DNA of 51,537 bases from Candidatus Tayloriibacteriota bacterium (GCA_903857825.1 CAIOGI010000007.1:1-51537); one strand, 5' to 3'. Positions 22,521 through 31,985 are shown, counted from the stretch's first letter. Notes: a model not told the origin generated them from the letters alone. Numbers and translations are program-made.

Positions 22521-23216
22521 ATGAATTTAGAGATAGTGATTTATGCATTATTATCAGGCATATTGCCTGCCCTTTTATGGTTATGGTTTTGGCTTAAAGA
22601 GGATAATTTAGATCCTGAACCTAGAAAAATTATTGCTTTAACATTTATCGCTGGCATGCTTTCAGTAATAGTTGCATTGTTATTAGAAAAGTTTATATCA
22701 GATATATTTTCTGATGAATCAACTAGATATATTTTCTGGGCCGCAGCAGAGGAAATAGTAAAGCTAATAGCTGTTACAATATTTGCCTTTAATACAAAAT
22801 ACTTTGACGAACCAATTGATGCATTAATATATTGTATTACAGTTGCTATCGGATTTGCTGCATTAGAAAATGCATTATTCATATTTTCACATATTGATTC
22901 AGGAAATATTACAAAAGGTATTATTTCTGGAAATATGAGGTTCATTGGGGCAACACTAGTTCATGTTGTGTCTACGGCTTCAATTGGTTTTATGATCGGA
23001 CTTTCTTACTATAAAGGCATAATTATTAAATCAATATCAATAACTATTGGAGTTATCCTCGCAATAACATTGCATAGTGCTTTTAATTTGTCTATAATTA
23101 GAGTAACGGAAGCTTCAGATACTCTAAAAATATTTAGCTGGGTATGGGGTGCGATAATTATTTTGTTGATTCTCTTTGAAGAAATAAAGATAATCAAACC
23201 AAAAGTAATAAAATAG
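22521..23216 (+). CDS. PrsW-family intramembrane metalloprotease
   Basis: 231 residues with about seven membrane helices. The family motifs are in place: 'LKEDNLDPEPRK' after the first helix, AAAEEIVKL (EExxK), AIGFAALENALF (ExN) and late His residues in ATLVHVVST and TLHSAFN. PrsW cleaves anti-sigma factors in Bacillus; these relatives (CPBP/PrsW superfamily) act within membranes, substrate unknown here. The mRNA is probably leaderless. Hsp20 follows after 37 bp. Confidence 0.85.
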   Translation: MNLEIVIYALLSGILPALLWLWFWLKEDNLDPEPRKIIALTFIAGMLSVIVALLLEKFISDIFSDESTRYIFWAAAEEIVKLIAVTIFAFNTKYFDEPIDALIYCITVAIGFAALENALFIFSHIDSGNITKGIISGNMRFIGATLVHVVSTASIGFMIGLSYYKGIIIKSISITIGVILAITLHSAFNLSIIRVTEASDTLKIFSWVWGAIIILLILFEEIKIIKPKVIK

Positions 23217-23253
23217 TTTTAATAATTATAAATAATAAACATCTTTGAAAAAC

Positions 23254-23718
23254 ATGGCAAAAGAAAAAAAATCATTTTTTGAAAAATTAACTGGATCTGT
23301 AAGAATGGATAATTCCAAGCTTATTGCTGACGAAGAGGAAGAGCTTGCAAAAAATGAAACTGCCTGGACAGAAGATGAAGAAGACAAGGAGGGAGAATTG
23401 ACCGTGGATGTATATCAAACAAATGATACTATTGTTATAAAAGCAATGATAGCAGGAGTAAGACCAGAAGATCTAGATATTTCTATAACCAGAGATTTGG
23501 TCACAATAAAGGGAAAAAGAGAGGATGAAAGAATCTCCAGAGAAGATGATTATTTTATGAGAGAATTATATTGGGGGTCTTTTTCAAGAACAATCACCCT
23601 ACCAGAAGAAATTGATGTAGACGATGCAGAAGCTGTAGAGAAACATGGGTTACTTATTCTTAAACTTCCAAAATTAGACAAGAAGAGGCAGTCAAAGTTA
23701 AAGGTTAGGACGATTTAG
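23254..23718 (+). CDS. Hsp20/alpha-crystallin small heat-shock protein
   Basis: 154 residues. An acidic, Lys/Glu-rich N-terminal arm (residues 1-50), then the alpha-crystallin domain from 'ELTVDVYQTNDTIVIKAMIAGVRPEDLDISI' through 'YWGSFSRTITLPEEIDVDDAEA' to 'HGLLILKLPK', and a short C-terminal extension. It is an ATP-independent holdase. I chose ATG 23254 (MAKEKKSF); an in-frame TTG lies 9 bp upstream. Its terminator (23724-23752) faces the tRNA-Phe gene. Confidence 0.92.
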   Translation: MAKEKKSFFEKLTGSVRMDNSKLIADEEEELAKNETAWTEDEEDKEGELTVDVYQTNDTIVIKAMIAGVRPEDLDISITRDLVTIKGKREDERISREDDYFMRELYWGSFSRTITLPEEIDVDDAEAVEKHGLLILKLPKLDKKRQSKLKVRTI

Positions 23719-23723
23719 TCATA

Positions 23724-23752
23724 AAAAATCCCCAATTAGGGATTTTTGTTTT
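23724..23752 (+). terminator. Terminator of hsp20
   Basis: AAAAATCCC / GGGATTTTT with a 6-nt loop, then GTTTTTTT. Confidence 0.9.
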
Positions 23753-23754
23753 TT

Positions 23755-23831
23755 TGGTGCCGAGACCCGGGTTCGAACCGGGGACCTTTCCCTCTTCAGG
23801 GGAACGCTGCTACCAACTGAGCTATCTCGGC
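23755..23831 (-). tRNA. tRNA-Phe (GAA)
   Basis: Acceptor GCCGAGA/TCTCGGC, anticodon stem TTCCC/GGGAA with loop CTGAAGA (anticodon GAA), T arm CCGGGTTCGAACCCGG type, discriminator A and CCA encoded. Confidence 0.94.
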
Positions 23832-23836
23832 AATCT

Positions 23837-24545
23837 CTATTTAAGTATCTTCATTTTAACTTTTAAACCCTCAATCAAGCCCAACAATTTATGGAAGAGC
23901 TTGGTATCAGAAACTATAACCCGAACCGTGCCATAAGGCAAGCGATTTTTTGGTCTTTTCCCGCTACTTGCAGTGCTAGACGGATACATCGGTTTTTTTA
24001 AACTGTGTTTCAGATAATCCAGTAATATCCATCCAATACAATAGAGTATCTCTTGCGTCTAAGTGGCTGAACAATCTCATTTCTACAAAAATCTTCTCTT
24101 GTGGAACTTCCAATATTTTTTTCAAAAAAATGATAAAGGCTAAAACCATATCTGGATCAGAATTTGTAAATCCAATAATATGGGAAGTAATTTCCTTGCC
24201 ATTTCTAATCTTTAGTCTCTTATATCCTTCGGCCCAATATAGTGACACACCAATTAACAACAAATTATCATTCGATATTTCTTTGATTGTCTTCATAGCT
24301 AGCTCCCTAATATTTTTAGCATTGTTTTGAGCAGATACGGTTTGTTGCTTATTTCTTTTTATTAGTCCATCAAGAGAGGTCTTGTGGGCTTTCTTATTAA
24401 TTCTTTCTTGAGATTCCTTTGATAAAACAACACCATTCAACCAACTAGAAAGTGTTGATTTTGGTATATTAGTTATTTTGCTTATCTCTCCGTAGCTTTT
24501 ACCTTCTTGTCTTAATATAAGAGCTTTTTTATGAAGTCTATTCAT
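23837..24545 (-). pseudogene. HTH protein, LAGLIDADG-like, frameshifted near its 3' end
   Basis: The zero frame (to 23976) encodes about 190 residues: an N-terminal helix-turn-helix (ALILRQEGKSYGEISKITNIPKSTLSSWL), then a domain with 'LLIGVSLYWAEGYKRLKI' and 'IIGFTNSDPDMVLAFIIFLKKIL' resembling LAGLIDADG-type endonuclease proteins. Past the stop, the next frame stays open to TAG 23837 and reads SSTASSGKRPKNRLPYGTV and onward to the end at 23837, a natural continuation. An A7 run in the coding strand (23993-23999) just before the break is the likely indel or slippage site; removing one A restores one frame. It ends 5 bp before tRNA-Phe on the same strand. Either a recent pseudogene, a phase-variable gene or a sequencing error. 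Confidence 0.7.
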
Positions 24546-24639
24546 ATTAAGAAATACTATCACTTCTACATAGCTGAAAAAAGTTCCCAGAGAAACTTTT
24601 TTATTGTTAAATATTAATATTTAATTTTATATCCTAAAG

Positions 24640-24906
24640 TTATTTTAACAAATCACTTAATGTACTTGATATATTTTGAATGCCTCCTGCTTCTCCCTGA
24701 AGCTGTCCATAGGCCCCAAATAGGGTTTCCATGTAAGGCTTTAAAGAGTAATATGCACCAAATGAAAGTCCAAGAATTATAACCCAATATAGGATTTTAT
24801 AAGCAATAATCCAACGATTAGAGTTACGAATTGACTTGAGAATAGCGTTATTCTCTTCAGTCATCTTATATGTTCTCTCAAGAAGCGATTTCTCTTCTGG
24901 ACTCAT
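24640..24906 (-). CDS. Small single-pass membrane protein, unknown
   Basis: 88 residues from ATG 24906 (MSPEEKSLLERTYKMTEENN). A charged helical N-terminus is followed by one or two membrane segments (about 32-55), then a Gly/Gln-rich tail. The longer frame to 24963 would run into tRNA-Arg, so it is rejected. Small proteins of this layout, with 'RTYKMTEENNAILKSIRNSNRW', are common hypothetical proteins in Parcubacteria, from memory. Function unknown. Confidence 0.6.
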   Translation of the reverse strand: MSPEEKSLLERTYKMTEENNAILKSIRNSNRWIIAYKILYWVIILGLSFGAYYSLKPYMETLFGAYGQLQGEAGGIQNISSTLSDLLK

Positions 24907-24954
24907 GAATATGAGTATAGCAGAATTATAAAAAAAATAAAGCGTCGCAGATAG

Positions 24955-25026
24955 TGCCCCCACCAGGAATCGAACCTGGATCAGCTCGTTAGGAGTGAGC
25001 TATTCTATCCATTGAACTACGAGGGC
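24955..25026 (-). tRNA. tRNA-Arg (CCU)
   Basis: Acceptor GCCCTCG/TGGGGGC (with G-T pairs), anticodon loop CTCCTAA (anticodon CCT), T arm CCAGGTTCGATTCCTGG, discriminator A, no encoded CCA. Confidence 0.92.
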
Positions 25027-25054
25027 GTTTAGGTGTTATAGAAACACCCAAACA

Positions 25055-25291
25055 TTACTTTATACCAAGTTCCTCTGCAAGTCGACTTTCTTCAAAACCA
25101 ACCATTATTTTCCCATCAATATCAATAACTGGGACCCCCATTTGTCCAGTTTTATCAATCATTTCTTTTCTTTTTTCTAAATCTGTTGCAACATCATAAT
25201 CAGTAAACTTTATTCCATGCGCATTAAAATAATCTTTTGCCATGTGACAATAATGACATGTGGGTGTTGAATATATTGTTATATTTTTCAT
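25055..25291 (-). CDS. Glutaredoxin/NrdH-like thiol-disulfide protein
   Basis: 78 residues, the thioredoxin-fold minimum. Active-site CHYC in STPTCHYCHMAKDYF, the cis-Pro loop MGVPVIDIDG and the 'GFEESRLAEELGI' end match the glutaredoxin/NrdH group. It likely reduces ribonucleotide reductase or other proteins using electrons from the TrxB-like enzyme at 15434; both the reductase and the RNR (32465) are in this window. It sits between tRNA-Arg and tRNA-Gly on the same strand. Confidence 0.88.
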   Translation of the reverse strand: MKNITIYSTPTCHYCHMAKDYFNAHGIKFTDYDVATDLEKRKEMIDKTGQMGVPVIDIDGKIMVGFEESRLAEELGIK

Positions 25292-25339
25292 ATTTATTAA
25301 TTAACTTATAGTTAAAACATTATAGCATATCACTGTGTG

Positions 25340-25410
25340 TGCGAGTACGGGGAATCGAACCCCGATCTCAACCTTGGGAAGGTCGCATTCTACCACTAAA
25401 CCATACTCGC
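25340..25410 (-). tRNA. tRNA-Gly (CCC)
   Basis: Acceptor GCGAGTA/TACTCGC, anticodon stem CGACC/GGTTG with loop TTCCCAA (anticodon CCC), T arm CGGGGTTCGATTCCCCG, discriminator A, no encoded CCA. Confidence 0.94.
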
Positions 25411-25422
25411 ATTATTTTATTA

Positions 25423-25794
25423 TCACCAGTTAAATATTTTATACCAAAAACTCTTTTTTGTCGTCGTTGATGATGTGGCCTCTGGTTTCTCGTCATCTAT
25501 AATTACAGAGATCTTTTCACCCTGCTTTACAGCTCTAAACTTACTTCTTATTTCGCTCTCAACCCCCCTGTCTGTACTTAAATATGCTAATGCTGTTTCT
25601 AGACTTTCTTGTCTTTTCATAATCTTGTCGAGCTCTTTCTTCTCCTGATCTAGATTGTAGTGACTTAATTTGTCTTTTTTATATACACCCCAAGCACCGC
25701 GAAACAAAATTACAAATAGAATAGCCAAAATCAATACAATAATCGGTGAATAAAGTACTTTTCTTATTTGATTTTTCTTTCTAAATTCAAGCAT
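25423..25794 (-). CDS. FtsB/DivIC-type septum formation initiator
   Basis: 123 residues. One membrane helix (about 16-33), then a coiled coil ('YNLDQEKKELDKIMKRQESLETALAYL', residues ~48-75), followed by the short FtsB/DivIC C-terminal strand region ('RGVESEIRSKFRAVKQGEKISVIID'). These proteins link FtsL/FtsQ-type partners at the division site. A Thr/Ser-rich tail ends in FWYKIFNW, a short aromatic end. Complements ftsA and ftsZ elsewhere in the window. Confidence 0.85.
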   Translation of the reverse strand: MLEFRKKNQIRKVLYSPIIVLILAILFVILFRGAWGVYKKDKLSHYNLDQEKKELDKIMKRQESLETALAYLSTDRGVESEIRSKFRAVKQGEKISVIIDDEKPEATSSTTTKKSFWYKIFNW

Positions 25795-25831
25795 TGAAAT
25801 ATTATGTAATTATAGTATACTACATTTTACT

Positions 25832-25942
25832 ATGTTATTATTTCACAAAAATACAAAGAAGGCATTGAATGTAAGCATGATTATCGTGGGAGTATTGATT
25901 ATCGTAAGTATGATATTGCTATACTTTCCAACAGGCTTATAA
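25832..25942 (+). CDS. 36-aa single-pass membrane peptide
   Basis: A complete ORF: a basic N-terminus MLLFHKNTKKALNVS followed by a hydrophobic segment (MIIVGVLIIVSMILLYF) and PTGL. TACTATG sits at the start with a likely short leader. Its TAA (25940-25942) directly abuts the last base of the convergent lepA. The design of basic head plus single membrane helix suggests a real small membrane protein; function unknown. Confidence 0.55.
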   Translation: MLLFHKNTKKALNVSMIIVGVLIIVSMILLYFPTGL

Positions 25943-27763
25943 TTAGTCTGATCTCATCATTTTAACGAAAACCTCCTGTGGAATGTTTACATTTCCACGG
26001 CCCAATTCTTTCATCTTTTTCTTTCCTTCTTTCTGCTTTTCCCATAGTTTCATTTTTCTTGTTCTATCACCTCCATACATGTGTTGAGTAACGTTTTTTT
26101 GCATACCTGTCAGAGTTTCTGAAGCAATAATACGTCCCAAGGCCTTACCTTGTATTTTTAATGTGAACATCTGTTTTGGAAGTACTTTATGAAGCTTTTC
26201 AACAGATGCCTTTGCTTCTTCCTCGAGTCTGCGACGTGCGACAACACGAGTAAAAGCAATTACCGGTTCATCCGCAACCAAAATATCTAGACGAGCAACG
26301 TCAGCCTCTCTCATTTCTGATATTTCATATGAGATTGAAGCAAAACCAGAACTGATACTTTTAATTTCATCAAAAAAGTTTCTCATAAGCTCACGCAAAG
26401 GCATTATCAAAGCAAGAGATGTTCTGTTCTCACCAAAATTATCAGTCGATGTAACTTCCCCCTCATGATTAAAGATAGACTGCATAATAACACCAAGATA
26501 ATCAGGTGGTGAAATTATCTTCATCTTTACTAGTGGTTCTAAGACCTTTTTTACATCATGATCATCTGGAAATAACGCTGGTGAATATATTGTAACAGTC
26601 TTCCCCGGCTGATTGCCGGACGAGCCATTCTTCAATTCTACATCATAAGTAATACTTGGTATGGTAACCACTAGGTTTAAGTTGAACTCGCGTCTTAAAC
26701 GTTCTGTAATAATTTCGAGGTGTAGCATTCCCAAGAAACCACATCGGAATCCTCTTCCGAGAGTTCCTGATGCTTCTTCTTCGTAGGTGAACGACGAGTC
26801 TGAAAGACGCAAACGACCAAATGCCATTCTCAATGTATTAAAGTCATCCTGACTCTCAGGATATACAGAAGCCCAGACAACAGGTCGTGGTGTCATATAA
26901 CCCTGAAGTGGCGGTAAGGTATCTTTCAAAGAGGCCACAGTATCTCCGACAGAAGCAATACCTGGCTGTTTAATACCTGTAACTATATAACCTATTTCAC
27001 CAGCACTCAAAGAATCCGTTGGTGTATTGTCAGGATGAAAAATACCCACTTCTATTACTTGAAATTTCTCATCAGATATCTTAAACAGGAGCTTATCATT
27101 TTTCTTCACAGAACCATTCATGACTCTGATATAGACGATGACACCAGTATGGTTTGAATATTGAAAGTCAAATACAAGCGATCGAAATTCATCAGTATTA
27201 TCTGGTGAACTTGGTGCGGGAACTCGCTCTATAACTTTATTTAACAAATCCGCCACACCCTCTCCTGTCTTTCCTGAAACCGTAAGAACGTCATCCTCAA
27301 CACAATCCAGCAATTCGCACACTTCATGCATAACATCAGATACACGGGCTAAAGGCGAGTCGATTTTTGATATTACAGGAATTATTTTTATACCCGACTC
27401 ACGAGCCATGTTCAGAGTTGTCAAAGTCTGAGCCTGAACTCCCTGTGTAGCATCTACAAGGAGAATAGAACCCTCTACGGCTTTTAGGGCTCTAGATACT
27501 TCATATGAAAAGTCGATATGTCCAGGCGTATCTATGAGATTAAGAATGTATTCTTGATTATCCTTTTTCCATTTCATTCTCACGGGCTGCATCTTTATCG
27601 TTATACCTCTTTCACGTTCAAGCTCCATGCTGTCGAGAACCTGTTCTTGCATCTTTCTTTTTTCGATAGTATTAGTCAGCTCGAGCATGCGGTCTGCCAA
27701 GGTTGACTTACCGTGGTCCACATGGGCCATTATTGAAAAGTTTCGTATATGTTTCGTATCCAT
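25943..27763 (-). CDS. lepA: Elongation factor 4 (LepA)
   Basis: 606 residues, normal for LepA. G-motifs AHVDHGKSTLADRML, DTPGHIDFSYEV and SKID; EF-G-like domains; and the LepA-specific C-terminal domain with 'VTQHMYGGDRTRKMKLWEKQKEGKKKM'. It acts on ribosomes in back-translocation or in 30S assembly. A CATATT/TATTAC -10-like box lies a few bases before the ATG, suggesting a leaderless mRNA. It converges on the 36-aa membrane peptide gene. Confidence 0.96.
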   Translation of the reverse strand: MDTKHIRNFSIMAHVDHGKSTLADRMLELTNTIEKRKMQEQVLDSMELERERGITIKMQPVRMKWKKDNQEYILNLIDTPGHIDFSYEVSRALKAVEGSILLVDATQGVQAQTLTTLNMARESGIKIIPVISKIDSPLARVSDVMHEVCELLDCVEDDVLTVSGKTGEGVADLLNKVIERVPAPSSPDNTDEFRSLVFDFQYSNHTGVIVYIRVMNGSVKKNDKLLFKISDEKFQVIEVGIFHPDNTPTDSLSAGEIGYIVTGIKQPGIASVGDTVASLKDTLPPLQGYMTPRPVVWASVYPESQDDFNTLRMAFGRLRLSDSSFTYEEEASGTLGRGFRCGFLGMLHLEIITERLRREFNLNLVVTIPSITYDVELKNGSSGNQPGKTVTIYSPALFPDDHDVKKVLEPLVKMKIISPPDYLGVIMQSIFNHEGEVTSTDNFGENRTSLALIMPLRELMRNFFDEIKSISSGFASISYEISEMREADVARLDILVADEPVIAFTRVVARRRLEEEAKASVEKLHKVLPKQMFTLKIQGKALGRIIASETLTGMQKNVTQHMYGGDRTRKMKLWEKQKEGKKKMKELGRGNVNIPQEVFVKMMRSD

Positions 27764-27836
27764 AGTGTAATATGAATACTATCAGAAATACGCTATAAGG
27801 CAAAATTAAGTATTTTTGTGTATATACAGATATAAT

Positions 27837-29516
27837 TTAGAGACTTTCTTGATCAGGAACAATAACGTTAGATTTCCAGAATTTATTGTGTAGTGTTGAC
27901 CAAACTTCTTTAATTTCATTATTCTTTAACAATATTAGTACGATTGTACCTATAATAATTCCAACAATTCCAGCGAAAAAGCCTTGTAAGAAAACGTTCC
28001 ATGCTTTTGTGAGAGGAAAAAATATATTGAAAAAACGTAAAAAGATGAAAGCAGTGTAACCCATTATTATAGATGCAGAGAAACTTTGGAATAGAGTCGC
28101 CACTACAGGCTTCGTAAAGCCTGGGTAATCTTTTTCAAACATATGCCAATGTAAATATGTATTAATTAAAACTCCAATAGAATATGCAAGGGGTAACACA
28201 AGTACACTTGTACCCAATTGTCCAGAAACCTTCAATAATTCTTGTAGGAAATACGCAAATACTGGATATGCAAAAAATGCCTTAGTAAAAACATAACCCA
28301 AAGCCACAATAATCAAACCAGATATTATATTTATAAATAAAGGCTTCTTTGTCTTCCCTTCAGCATAATATGCACGCACAAAAAGAAGTATTAGGCTTTG
28401 TCCAACTACCGACACTACAAAAATAGCAAGAACAGCAGCAGTGAGTCTAGTATCAGCCCAATCAAAGTTTCCAGCTCCATATATTGTTCTAACTATTTGT
28501 GCTCTAAGAACTATAAATAATACAGTTATCGGAATAGACCAGAAAACAATATGTCTTGCGGAATCAATCATTTGTCCCAGAAATTCTTTTTTATTATTCT
28601 CTACGAAAAACTTTGAAAGTGTGGGAAAAATAGCAGAAGAATAGCTAACGCCGATAATAGAAAGTGGTACTGATTGTAAGTTAAATGCAAGACTAAATAC
28701 AGAGATAGAACCTGCTTTCATAAATGAAGCAAGTGCAATCAAGAAAAAAGAAGCCAGTTGATTTGCAGACAAAGTCAGTGTCCTTGGCAAAGAAATAAAT
28801 ATAACTTTAAAAAGTAAATTCCATTCTATTTTAAATTTTAAATGTGGAAAAATACCACTTTTAATAATAAAAGGGACTTGTATTGTCATATGTAAGAATG
28901 AACCAAATACGACTCCCCAAAATAGACCATATAAACCAAATATCGGATAGAGAAATATAATTCCTGTGATAATACCTAGGTTATATAATATAGGGCTTAA
29001 GGCATACACAAGGAACCTTTTATGCATTTGAGTGATGCTAGAAAAGAAATTTGAAATACCGAGAAATATCGGAGAAAGTAATAATATTCTTGTAGCAATA
29101 ATCAATTCTAATAACTCAGGACTATTCGCAAAACCAGGAAGTAATATCTTTATGAGCCATGGGGCCATAAAGAATACGATAATACTTATGATTATAATTG
29201 AGAAGAAGAATGCAGAAAAGATATTATCAATAAACTTTTGTCCTTTATCTTCATCTTTATTAAATCTTTCAATGAAAAATGGAAGCAATACCGAGGCAGA
29301 AACTATTGATGCAACAGAAACAAATATCAAATCTGGAATACGAAATGCAGCATAATAAATGTCCAATATACCACCAGCGCCAAAACTATATGCCAACAGC
29401 TTGTCTCTAACTAGTCCAAGTATTTGAGATAATAGTGCAAAAAAGGCAAGAAGATACGCAGCCTCATGTAGGCCGCGAATCTCTTGTCCCATAATCCTTA
29501 AGAATCTCTTAACCAT
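27837..29516 (-). CDS. murJ: Lipid II flippase MurJ (MviN family)
   Basis: 559 residues with about 14 membrane helices. MVF-type features: 'LLSQILGLVRDKLLAYSFGAGGILDIYYAAFRIPDLI' near the N-terminus, 'SVPLSIIGVSYSSAIFPTLSKF', and 'RIVRTIYGAGNFDWADT' with the conserved GAGNFD. It moves lipid-linked wall precursors across the membrane, matching murB in the window. The TPR membrane protein gene lies 25 bp upstream on the same strand, so the two are probably co-transcribed. Confidence 0.92.
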   Translation of the reverse strand: MVKRFLRIMGQEIRGLHEAAYLLAFFALLSQILGLVRDKLLAYSFGAGGILDIYYAAFRIPDLIFVSVASIVSASVLLPFFIERFNKDEDKGQKFIDNIFSAFFFSIIIISIIVFFMAPWLIKILLPGFANSPELLELIIATRILLLSPIFLGISNFFSSITQMHKRFLVYALSPILYNLGIITGIIFLYPIFGLYGLFWGVVFGSFLHMTIQVPFIIKSGIFPHLKFKIEWNLLFKVIFISLPRTLTLSANQLASFFLIALASFMKAGSISVFSLAFNLQSVPLSIIGVSYSSAIFPTLSKFFVENNKKEFLGQMIDSARHIVFWSIPITVLFIVLRAQIVRTIYGAGNFDWADTRLTAAVLAIFVVSVVGQSLILLFVRAYYAEGKTKKPLFINIISGLIIVALGYVFTKAFFAYPVFAYFLQELLKVSGQLGTSVLVLPLAYSIGVLINTYLHWHMFEKDYPGFTKPVVATLFQSFSASIIMGYTAFIFLRFFNIFFPLTKAWNVFLQGFFAGIVGIIIGTIVLILLKNNEIKEVWSTLHNKFWKSNVIVPDQESL

Positions 29517-29541
29517 GGATTACCTTATTATACCTTAAATG

Positions 29542-31938
29542 TTAGTTTATCTTCTTTGTATTTGTAGTAGTCTTATCTTTTACAGGTAGTGTTTTGCTCT
29601 TATCAGTTTTTTCATCTGTAAATGGTGATTTTCCTGCTTTTAGAGAAGCTATAATAGATACAATTTCTTGATTCTCAGGATTTGTCTTTAATATTTCTTC
29701 AAACTGAATTACTGCTTCATTGTACTTTTTTAATCTAGCCAAAGAAAGTCCGAGGAAATATCTGGCGTTTGCATATTGACCATTTAGTTCTACAGCCTTT
29801 CCAAGTGCTTCTGTAGCCTTAACATAATCCTTATCGCTAAAGTATAGATATCCTAACTGGAAGAATATCATTGAGTTATTTGGATTTATCTGAGCCATAA
29901 CTTGTGCAGATATTATGGCGTCCTTTATCTTTCCCTGCGCAACTTGAATCTGTGATAGCAAGTAGATTGCCTCAGTATAATTTTGCTTTAATTGAAGTGC
30001 CGCACCAATATATTTTTGTGCTTCATCAGCCTTCTCCATTGAAGCTTCTAGCTGCGCAACATTCAGATATAGTAATGGACTATAAGGATTATACTGTAAT
30101 GCTTTTGAGTACGCAGTCTTTGCATTTTCATAAGCTCCATCTATTTTTAGTGAGTTGGCTAATTCATTTACTCTTGCATTTGCAACATAATTATAATAAT
30201 TTGTTGGATCAACAGATATGGCACTCAATGTAGAGGAGGCAGCATCCTGTATTAAATTATTAACTTGCTTTAATAATTCCTGATCAATCGTTTTTGGATC
30301 TTTCTCAGATTGAGCTTGAAGTGTCTGCAATATTGGACTAATTTTCATCATATCTATCTCAGAAATAGCTCTATAATACATGTCTGATTTATCCCAAGCT
30401 AATGCACTACGAATACCCACCTCGGCTTTTTCTATCTCTTTATTTGCAGATTTATTTAGTGTACTGACCGCCCCTTGGAAAGACTTCAATGCGATCACTT
30501 TCTTTATATATACCAAGAGCCATAGTGCAATAGCAATGATTAATATAATTGATACTAGTGTAACTACAGTTTTTGTTTTTGACCCAGCATCTATTTTATA
30601 CTCTTTATTTTCAATTACATTTTCAAGACATAGTGCTCCCAAGAATATACCAGTCATAATAAATGTAAGCAGAATGATCACATGAGATGGACTATAGAGC
30701 AAAGAGATTAGCCACAAGAAAGAAGAAGTGAAGAATGTAGAGGCTACAATAAATCTAGATAGTGGTTCTTGTACCTTTCTAAGACCTTTTACACCTAGAA
30801 TAAAGAAAAAGATTAAAAACAAAATCCATAAAACAATACCCACAACACCGTTTGTTACAGCAAAAGATGGAATAAACCCAAAACCAGTATTAAATTCTGC
30901 GCTCCAAAATATGCTTGGATTTAATGCTGCTGGTTTATATTTTAAGAATTCACTAGCAAAGCGATTTGGTCCAGCACCAAATAAAGGTCTTTCTTTTATC
31001 GTATCTGCGGTCACATCAAGAGCAAGTTGCCAAGGTAGGGATATTTCTGTTTGCTCAAAATTAAAAGGCTTTAATACTGAGGCTACTTTACTTCCATTTA
31101 ATGCCAATACACCAGAAATGATAAAGAATATTAGCGCGAATACAGAAACCTTGTTTATCATCCTAGAAAATCCCATTGAGCTGCTTGAATTTTTTATATA
31201 TAAATAAATATAGTAAGACAAAAAAACCAAAGACAAAACCATCCAGATCAAGGCAGAATTTACTATAAACACTAACATGCCCGATACTATAAACATCATA
31301 TAAGTCAATATTTTTATACTTTTCTTAACAGAAAGAATGTTTAACACAAAGAATGATAGTAAAAATAGTACAGCAGATAAGATTCCTAGATCAGACCACC
31401 TTCCCAATAATGTTGCTGTTGAATAATTGAATATTCCAAAACTCATAAATGAAGGTGAGAGTAGCAATCTTGAAATCTGGAACAAGGCAAGCAAAGAAAA
31501 AGATAATGCGAAAGAACCGTAAAGAGAAAATATCCTATCTTTATTATTAATAATAAGTCTAACAACTAGCAGCATTGCAATAAACATTACAATCAAGAAA
31601 CTTGCACCTCCAAGTTCAAATCCTTGACCAATAAGAGACTTCTGTACACTCGTACTGAGAAAGGCGGAAATTAGTGTTGTCAGAGAAATCAAAACTCCAA
31701 CAACTACCAATGGATTCTTCGATAAAGTTATCTCCTTTTTCTGCAATAATGATATGACATAAAAAATAGTTGAGATTAGAACACCAAATACAATTACAAA
31801 TGACTTTAAAGCATCAAAAGGAAAATTTGTAGTTACAAACACCAAAGGAGAAAGAAAAATTGTAATAAGCAAAACAATAAAAGAAATATTCTCTAATTTG
31901 TTAGAACCTTTTGCAGACTGTACATTTTGTATATCCAT
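29542..31938 (-). CDS. O-antigen ligase/polymerase-like membrane protein with C-terminal TPRs
   Basis: 798 residues. About 11-12 membrane helices in the first ~470 residues, including the large periplasmic loop around 'TIKERPLFGAGPNRFASEFLKYKP', the Wzy_C signature region of O-antigen ligases and pilin oligosaccharide transferases. The rest is a row of tetratricopeptide repeats (about 560-770: 'SPLLYLNVAQLEASMEKADEAQKYIGAAL', 'MIFFQLGYLYFSDKDYVKATEALGKAVEL'). It probably joins glycans to a lipid or protein acceptor, with the TPRs holding partners. Given two pilin clusters nearby, pilin or surface-layer glycosylation is possible but unproven. Confidence 0.75.
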   Translation of the reverse strand: MDIQNVQSAKGSNKLENISFIVLLITIFLSPLVFVTTNFPFDALKSFVIVFGVLISTIFYVISLLQKKEITLSKNPLVVVGVLISLTTLISAFLSTSVQKSLIGQGFELGGASFLIVMFIAMLLVVRLIINNKDRIFSLYGSFALSFSLLALFQISRLLLSPSFMSFGIFNYSTATLLGRWSDLGILSAVLFLLSFFVLNILSVKKSIKILTYMMFIVSGMLVFIVNSALIWMVLSLVFLSYYIYLYIKNSSSSMGFSRMINKVSVFALIFFIISGVLALNGSKVASVLKPFNFEQTEISLPWQLALDVTADTIKERPLFGAGPNRFASEFLKYKPAALNPSIFWSAEFNTGFGFIPSFAVTNGVVGIVLWILFLIFFFILGVKGLRKVQEPLSRFIVASTFFTSSFLWLISLLYSPSHVIILLTFIMTGIFLGALCLENVIENKEYKIDAGSKTKTVVTLVSIILIIAIALWLLVYIKKVIALKSFQGAVSTLNKSANKEIEKAEVGIRSALAWDKSDMYYRAISEIDMMKISPILQTLQAQSEKDPKTIDQELLKQVNNLIQDAASSTLSAISVDPTNYYNYVANARVNELANSLKIDGAYENAKTAYSKALQYNPYSPLLYLNVAQLEASMEKADEAQKYIGAALQLKQNYTEAIYLLSQIQVAQGKIKDAIISAQVMAQINPNNSMIFFQLGYLYFSDKDYVKATEALGKAVELNGQYANARYFLGLSLARLKKYNEAVIQFEEILKTNPENQEIVSIIASLKAGKSPFTDEKTDKSKTLPVKDKTTTNTKKIN

Positions 31939-31985
31939 AGTATAAAACTTAAATAAATAATTAATAATTGTTATGTAATTATAGC

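Noticed and set aside
24907..24963. Longer start for the small membrane protein at 24640
   Set aside because: It would overlap the tRNA-Arg gene.
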